Notes under the pieces: model-generated
Database searches by the model: none
What the model was told of the DNA's origin: nothing
What the model saw: the letters and a program-made list of their open reading frames with translations, nothing else
Made by a program: the position numbers and the translations under genes
Assembly (NCBI RefSeq): GCF_013425765.1
Contig: NZ_JACCJZ010000020.1
Coordinates: 186,001-250,000, forward strand
Source: Luteimonas deserti
GTDB taxonomy: Bacteria > Pseudomonadota > Gammaproteobacteria > Xanthomonadales > Xanthomonadaceae
Direction of reading: 5' to 3'
Length of the DNA: 64,000 nt
Shown here: positions 60,100 through 64,000 of the stretch, piece after piece
How the letters are laid out: each line of letters begins with the position of its first letter
Position numbering within the stretch: position 1 is the first letter of the stretch

Positions 60100-60125
60100 G
60101 CCGCCCGCGTCATCGATGCACTGTG

Positions 60126-60149
60126 AAGCGGGCGCCTCGGCGCCCGTTT
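60126..60149. terminator. Terminator between the bamC-like gene and fdxA
   Basis: CGGGCGCC / GGCGCCCG, an 8-bp perfect stem with a two-base apex, extended by AAG and GTTT pairing, followed by TTTCG. It separates the convergent bamC-like and ferredoxin genes and can serve both. Confidence 0.75.
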
Positions 60150-60165
60150 CGCATTCGGGCGCGCC

Positions 60166-60489
60166 TCAGCGTTCGAGCAGAGGCAGCTTGCCGGGTTTGC
60201 CTTCCCAGTCCTTGGCGTCGGGCAGCCCGTCCTTGCGGGTGGTGATCACCGGCCAGGCGCGCGACAGCTCGGCATTCAGAGCCACGAAGGCCTCCTGACC
60301 CGCGGGGACATCGTCTTCCGGATAGATCGCATTGATCGGGCACTCCGGCTCGCACAGCGTGCAGTCGATGCACTCGTCCGGATCGATGACCAGAAAGTTG
60401 GGCCCCTCGTGGAAACAGTCGACCGGACAGACCTCGACGCAGTCGGTGTATTTGCACTTGATGCAGTTTTCGGTGACGACGAACGGCAT
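60166..60489 (-). CDS. fdxA: Ferredoxin FdxA (7Fe type)
   Basis: 107 residues. [29 protein letters not shown] carries the first cluster ligands (recognised by [17 protein letters not shown]) and [16 protein letters not shown] the second, typical of a 3Fe-4S/4Fe-4S ferredoxin. The C-terminal extension [17 protein letters not shown] matches the FdxA family. A small cytoplasmic electron carrier; its partner is not evident. The upstream frame to 60714 is shadow; the ATG at 60489 is the start. Confidence 0.95.
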   Translation of the reverse strand: MPFVVTENCIKCKYTDCVEVCPVDCFHEGPNFLVIDPDECIDCTLCEPECPINAIYPEDDVPAGQEAFVALNAELSRAWPVITTRKDGLPDAKDWEGKPGKLPLLER

Positions 60490-60730
60490 GAGGTTTTCGT
60501 GAGCGATGCGAAGGCGGGGGAGTGTACGGCAGGCGGTCGTCCGGCTGTGCGAAGCGTTCGCATCTGAAGCCGCAGTGCGCAGCGTCCCCGTCGGCGGGCC
60601 TCGTCGCGGCCGTGCCCGTGCACCGGTGGTCGGATCGGAAGCGACATGCTGGCCGGGGCGCTTCGCAGGCGAGCGACAGCACGCCGCGGCGCCCGGTCGC
60701 CTGTGTCGCTTCATCCCCCGAGCCGGACAT

Positions 60731-60756
60731 GAAAAAAGGCCCGCTCGCGCGGACCT
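60731..60756 (-). terminator. Rho-independent terminator of tRNA-Glu
   Basis: Read on the minus strand, AGGTCCGC / GCGGGCCT forms an 8-bp stem with one G-T pair and loop GCGA, followed by TTTTTTC. It lies 11 bases after the tRNA CCA end. Confidence 0.8.
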
Positions 60757-60767
60757 GTTTTCGGAAA

Positions 60768-60843
60768 TGGCGCTCCCTACGGGATTCGAACCCGTGTTTT
60801 AGCCTTGAGAGGGCCACGTCCTAGGCCTCTAGACGAAGGGAGC
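60768..60843 (-). tRNA. tRNA-Glu (anticodon CTC)
   Basis: 76 bases with encoded CCA. The acceptor stem GCTCCCT/AGGGAGC, the D arm with GTCTAGAGGCCTAGGAC typical of Glu tRNAs, the anticodon stem TGGCC/GGCTA with loop CTCTCAA giving CTC (reads GAG only), and the T loop GGTTCGAATCC. A tRNA-Glu(TTC) should exist elsewhere in the genome for GAA. Confidence 0.93.
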
Positions 60844-60913
60844 GATGTACGCCGCGAACGGCGACCGGTTGGACGACCGGTCTGCAAGCGCCGATAGGCG
60901 TGTGCAGCTTGCT

Positions 60914-60940
60914 AGTATAGCAGTCTTGCGGGTGCCGCAA
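60914..60940 (-). promoter_or_regulatory. Promoter candidate for tRNA-Glu
   Basis: On the minus strand TATACT (60919-60914) matches the -10 consensus at five positions, with TTGCGG (60940-60935) 15 bases upstream. Transcription would run through a 7-bp hairpin (60863-60882) before the tRNA. The spacing is shorter than ideal. Confidence 0.4.
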
Positions 60941-60969
60941 CGGCTACCTTTTGGAAAATTTTCATCTTG

Positions 60970-62289
60970 ATGGACAACGTGACACCCACTCCGCCCGCGG
61001 ACTTTCGCATCATTCCGCGCGACCAGCATTCGATCTCCCGACGACAGATCAGCCAGAGCGCGTTGCGTGTGCTCTACCGGCTGCACGAGGCCGGCCACGC
61101 CGCCTATCTGGTCGGCGGGGCGGTGCGCGACGTGCTCGTCGGTCTCGCGCCGAAGGACTTCGACGTCGCGACCGACGCCACGCCCGAGCAGGTCAAGGCG
61201 CTGTTCCGCAACTGCCGCCTCATCGGCCGGCGCTTTCGCCTGGCTCATGTCGTGTTCGGCCGGGAGATCATCGAAGTCGCCACCTTCCGCGCGAACGTCG
61301 ACGACGGCAGCGGCGACCGCGAGGTCCACGACGGGGGGCGCCTGCTGCGTGACAACGTCTACGGCACCGTCGAGGACGACGCGATCCGCCGCGACTTCAC
61401 CGCCAACGCGCTCTACTACGCGATCGCGGACTTTTCCGTGCGCGACTACGTCGGCGGGTTCGAGGACGTGGAAAACCGCGTCCTGCGCCTGATCGGCGAT
61501 CCCGATACCCGCTACCGCGAGGATCCGGTGCGCATGCTGCGCGCGGTGCGGCTGGCCGCCAAGCTGGGCTTCACGATCGAGCCCGGAACCGCGGAACCGC
61601 TGCCGCGCCTGGCGGGCCTGCTCGGCGAAGCGGCGCCGGCGCGATTGTTCGAGGAGTGCCTGAAGATGTTCCTCTCCGGCCATGCGGTCGCGAGTTTCGA
61701 GGCGCTGGAACGGCACGGCCTGCTCGCCGCGTTGTTCCCCGAGACGGCCGCCGCCCTCAAGAGCAACCGCAGCGGTGCATTGCGCACCATGGTGCTCGCC
61801 GGCCTGCGTTCGACCGACGCCCGGGTGGCCGCCGATGAGCCGGTGTCGCCGGCGTTCCTGTTCGCCACGCTGCTGTGGCCGGCCTACTGCCGCGCGATGA
61901 TCAAGCTCCAGGCCGAAGGCGTGCAACCCGTCGACGCCCAGCGTCGTGCAGCCGACCGGGTGACCCTGCACCAGCTGTCCACCGTGGCCCTGCCGCGTCG
62001 TTTCTCCCTGCCGATGCAGGAGATCTGGCTGCTGCAGGCGCGTTTTCCGCAGCGCCAGCGCAAGCGGGTCACCCGCATGCTGTCGCATCCGCGCTTCCGC
62101 GCCGCGTTCGATTTCCTCGTGCTGCGTCAAGCGGCCTCGGAGGGGCATTCGGAAGACGTGGCGTTCTGGGACGAGGCCCAGCGGGATCCGGACCACGCCA
62201 TCGCCCTGTATCCGGCGGACGAGGACGGCGGCGAGAGCCCCGCGCCGCGGCGCAGACGCCGCCGGCGGCGGACCGCGACTGCGGAGTAG
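60970..62289 (+). CDS. pcnB: Poly(A) polymerase I
   Basis: 439 residues. Nucleotidyltransferase head: YLVGGAVRDVLVGLAPKDFD with the DxD metal site, then IGRRFRLAHVVF, DAIRRDFTANALYY and RYREDPVRMLRAVRLAAKLG (recognised by EDPVRMLRAVRLAAK). The C-terminus is strongly basic (RRRRRRRRTATAE). It adds 3' poly(A) tails that mark RNA for decay. A TTG one codon before the ATG is an alternative start. The order pcnB-folK-panB is as in E. coli. Confidence 0.96.
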   Translation: MDNVTPTPPADFRIIPRDQHSISRRQISQSALRVLYRLHEAGHAAYLVGGAVRDVLVGLAPKDFDVATDATPEQVKALFRNCRLIGRRFRLAHVVFGREIIEVATFRANVDDGSGDREVHDGGRLLRDNVYGTVEDDAIRRDFTANALYYAIADFSVRDYVGGFEDVENRVLRLIGDPDTRYREDPVRMLRAVRLAAKLGFTIEPGTAEPLPRLAGLLGEAAPARLFEECLKMFLSGHAVASFEALERHGLLAALFPETAAALKSNRSGALRTMVLAGLRSTDARVAADEPVSPAFLFATLLWPAYCRAMIKLQAEGVQPVDAQRRAADRVTLHQLSTVALPRRFSLPMQEIWLLQARFPQRQRKRVTRMLSHPRFRAAFDFLVLRQAASEGHSEDVAFWDEAQRDPDHAIALYPADEDGGESPAPRRRRRRRRTATAE

Positions 62290-62313
62290 GCGCCCCGCCG
62301 GCGATCGTCTGTC

Positions 62314-62808
62314 GTGAGCACCGCGATCCATATCGGGCTGGGCGCGAACCTCGGTGACGCGGCGGCCACCGTGCGCGACGCCGCCTGCCGGTTGGCCCGG
62401 GAGCCGGTCCTCGACGGCGTGCGCTGCTCGCGCCTGTACCGCACGCCGGCGTGGGGACTGACCGAACAGCCGGACTTCGTCAATGCGGTGGTGGCGGCGC
62501 AGACCACACTCGAAGCACCGGCCGTGCTCGAGCTGCTGCTCAGGCTCGAGCGGGCGTTCGGCCGCCGACGCGCCGACGACGGCCGCGATCGCTGGGGTCC
62601 GCGCACGCTCGACCTCGATCTGCTGCTCTACGGCGACGCGCGCATCGAACTGCCGCAGCTCACCGTGCCGCATCCCCACCTGCATGTGCGCGCGTTCGCG
62701 CTGGTTCCGCTGCTCGAGCTGGATCCGGATGCGGTGATTCCCGGGGTCGGCCGCGCCGCGGATGCACTGGCGCGCGTGGATGGTGACGGCGTCGAAGCGC
62801 TAGGCTAG
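62314..62808 (+). CDS. folK: 2-amino-4-hydroxy-6-hydroxymethyldihydropteridine diphosphokinase
   Basis: 164 residues from a [21 protein letters not shown], then [41 protein letters not shown] and [15 protein letters not shown], the complete HPPK signature. It transfers pyrophosphate from ATP to the pterin in folate synthesis. panB starts four bases after the stop. Confidence 0.96.
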   Translation: MSTAIHIGLGANLGDAAATVRDAACRLAREPVLDGVRCSRLYRTPAWGLTEQPDFVNAVVAAQTTLEAPAVLELLLRLERAFGRRRADDGRDRWGPRTLDLDLLLYGDARIELPQLTVPHPHLHVRAFALVPLLELDPDAVIPGVGRAADALARVDGDGVEALG

Positions 62809-62812
62809 GGCG

Positions 62813-63637
62813 ATGAGTACATCCGCCCCCGCCCCCATTGCGCCCGTGACCGTGCCGGCCCTGTTCGAGGCGCGCGCTGCTGGGCGCCGCCTCGCGATGC
62901 TGACCGCCTACGACGCCGGCTTCGCCCGCGTCCTTGATGCCGCGGGTGTGGACCTGCTGCTGGTCGGGGATTCCCTCGGCATGGTCATCCAGGGACACGG
63001 ATCGACACTGCCGGTCACGGTCGACCACATCGCCTATCACACCGCCTGCGTCGCCCGCGGGGTGCGCCGCGCGCTGGTGATCGCGGATCTGCCGTTCCAG
63101 GCCGACGCGACGCCCGAGCGCGCGCTCGATGCCGCCACGCGCCTGCTGCAGGCCGGTGCCGGCATGGTCAAGCTGGAGGGCGCGACCCCCAACAAGTGCG
63201 AGGTCGTGCGCTTCCTCGTCGAGCGCGAGATCCCGGTCTGCGCGCATCTGGGCCTGACCCCGCAGTCGGTGCTGCGCTTCGGTGGCTTCAAGGTGCAGGG
63301 ACGGGGCGATGCGGCGGCGCAGGCGCTGCGCGTGGAAGCGCACGCGATCGCCGAGGCGGGCGCCGCGCTGATCGTGCTCGAAGGTGTGCCGGCGCCGCTG
63401 GCCGCCGCCATCACCGCGGCGTCGCCGGTGCCGACGATCGGGATCGGCGCCGGCCCCGACTGCGACGGCCAGGTGCTGGTGCTGCACGACATGCTGGGCC
63501 TCGACAGCGGCCATCGTCGGCCGCGCTTCGTGCGCGACTTCCTCGCCGAGGGCGGCTCGGTGGACGGCGCGGTGCGCGCCTATGTCGCGGCCGTGCGCGA
63601 CGGCAGTTTTCCCGGGCCCGAACACAGCTACCGTTAG
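62813..63637 (+). CDS. panB: 3-methyl-2-oxobutanoate hydroxymethyltransferase
   Basis: 274 residues. [40 protein letters not shown] (its core [14 protein letters not shown]), [31 protein letters not shown] and [23 protein letters not shown] (its core [14 protein letters not shown]) define PanB. It makes ketopantoate for coenzyme A synthesis with methylenetetrahydrofolate. panC, its usual neighbour, is not next; a GFA-family gene follows after 25 bases. Confidence 0.97.
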   Translation: MSTSAPAPIAPVTVPALFEARAAGRRLAMLTAYDAGFARVLDAAGVDLLLVGDSLGMVIQGHGSTLPVTVDHIAYHTACVARGVRRALVIADLPFQADATPERALDAATRLLQAGAGMVKLEGATPNKCEVVRFLVEREIPVCAHLGLTPQSVLRFGGFKVQGRGDAAAQALRVEAHAIAEAGAALIVLEGVPAPLAAAITAASPVPTIGIGAGPDCDGQVLVLHDMLGLDSGHRRPRFVRDFLAEGGSVDGAVRAYVAAVRDGSFPGPEHSYR

Positions 63638-63662
63638 AGCCGTCCAGTCCGGAGCGCCGGCG

Positions 63663-64000
63663 ATGCCCAGTGGATCGTGTCTGTGTGGTGACGTGCGGTT
63701 CGAGGTCTCGGCGCCGCTGGCGCCGCCCGACGCCTGCCATTGCGTGGCCTGCCGGAAGTCCTCGGGCCACGTGTTCGCGTCCAGCGACGTGCCGCTCGAG
63801 GCGCTGACGGTGCGCGATCCGCAGGGCGCATTGCGCTGGTATGCGAGCTCGCCGAAGGTACGGCGCGGGTTCTGCGGGCGCTGCGGCGCATCGCTGTTCT
63901 GGGCGCCGGTAGGGGGCGCGAAGATTGCGGTCGCGATGGGGGCGTTCGATACGCCGACGGCCACCCGGCTGCACATGCACATCTTCGTGTCGGAGCAGGG
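63663..64000 (+). CDS. GFA-family protein (glutathione-dependent formaldehyde-activating-like), partial
   Basis: At least 112 residues; the gene runs off the window. MPSGSCLCGDVRFEV, then CHCVACRKSSGHVF and FCGRCGASLFW hold the three CxxC or CxC zinc motifs of the GFA/CENP-V fold. Despite the family name, most members have no proven reaction with formaldehyde. The ATG follows CCGGCG at a short distance. It lies between panB and whatever follows; panC may have been displaced. Confidence 0.85.
   Translation, partial: MPSGSCLCGDVRFEVSAPLAPPDACHCVACRKSSGHVFASSDVPLEALTVRDPQGALRWYASSPKVRRGFCGRCGASLFWAPVGGAKIAVAMGAFDTPTATRLHMHIFVSEQ

Noticed and set aside
60506..60802. Short frames opposite fdxA and tRNA-Glu
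   Set aside because: They run into the tRNA gene and have no recognisable sequence.

Overview
This is one uninterrupted stretch of a very GC-rich (about 70% by eye) bacterial chromosome. Several signs point to a gammaproteobacterium of the family Lysobacteraceae (Xanthomonadaceae), probably near Luteimonas or Lysobacter. These are a perfect Xanthomonas-type LexA operator (TTAGTAGTA-A-TACTACTAA) in front of lexA, the order lexA-recA-recX-alaS-csrA-tRNASer-tRNAArg, an intergenic repeat of a kind I recall from Xanthomonas-type genomes, and many GTG/TTG starts with 4-base gene overlaps. Genus-level assignment is inference. No phage, insertion sequence, CRISPR array or rRNA was seen.

Layout. 1-1141: no intact gene; a frame-broken DUF2628 remnant and a possible cluster of DnaA-box-like sites. 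1142-6562 (minus): formate-dehydrogenase-like block (fdhD, a YdeP-type molybdopterin oxidoreductase, a small overlapping gene), then a DUF885 lipoprotein. 6795-11624: two tandem Tat-exported TldD paralogues and a PmbA/TldE partner. 11625-12247: a long imperfect inverted repeat with nested hairpins. 12248-20156: a tightly packed six-gene MoxR operon (DUF4159, MoxR ATPase, DUF58, BatA-like, DUF4175-like with a histidine-rich linker, large membrane protein). 20704-28876: aldo/keto reductase, frameshifted MBL hydrolase, peptidyl-prolyl isomerases, PadR regulator with membrane partner, two NlpC/P60 hydrolases, DUF418 protein. 28890-34322: FAD oxidoreductase, glutathione reductase, N-formylglutamate amidohydrolase, parE.

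34623-50702 is the core block: pyrG-kdsA-(insert)-eno-ftsB-ispD-ispF-truD, then an accessory patch (small lipoprotein, orphan LuxR response regulator, 3-hydroxybutyrate oligomer hydrolase), then lexA-recA-recX-alaS. 50860-51396: csrA, tRNA-Ser(GCT) and tRNA-Arg(ACG). 51980-55703 (minus): nucleotide-sugar dehydrogenase, alpha/beta hydrolase, thiD, DUF1275 protein. 55781-60099: phoH, bcp and gcvR divergent from dapA-bamC-like. 60166-60843 (minus): 7Fe ferredoxin and tRNA-Glu(CTC). 60970-64000: pcnB-folK-panB and the start of a GFA-family gene.

Four blocks reproduce gene neighbourhoods known from E. coli: recA-recX-alaS-csrA-serV-argV, bcp-gcvR/dapA-bamC, pcnB-folK-panB, and pyrG-eno with ftsB-ispD-ispF-truD. 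Most of the window is therefore core chromosome, with accessory genes lodged between the syntenic blocks. I found no clear undescribed multi-gene system. The best candidates for a second look are the exported TldD pair, the MoxR operon with its histidine-rich member, the inverted repeat, and a handful of broken or unusually organised genes.
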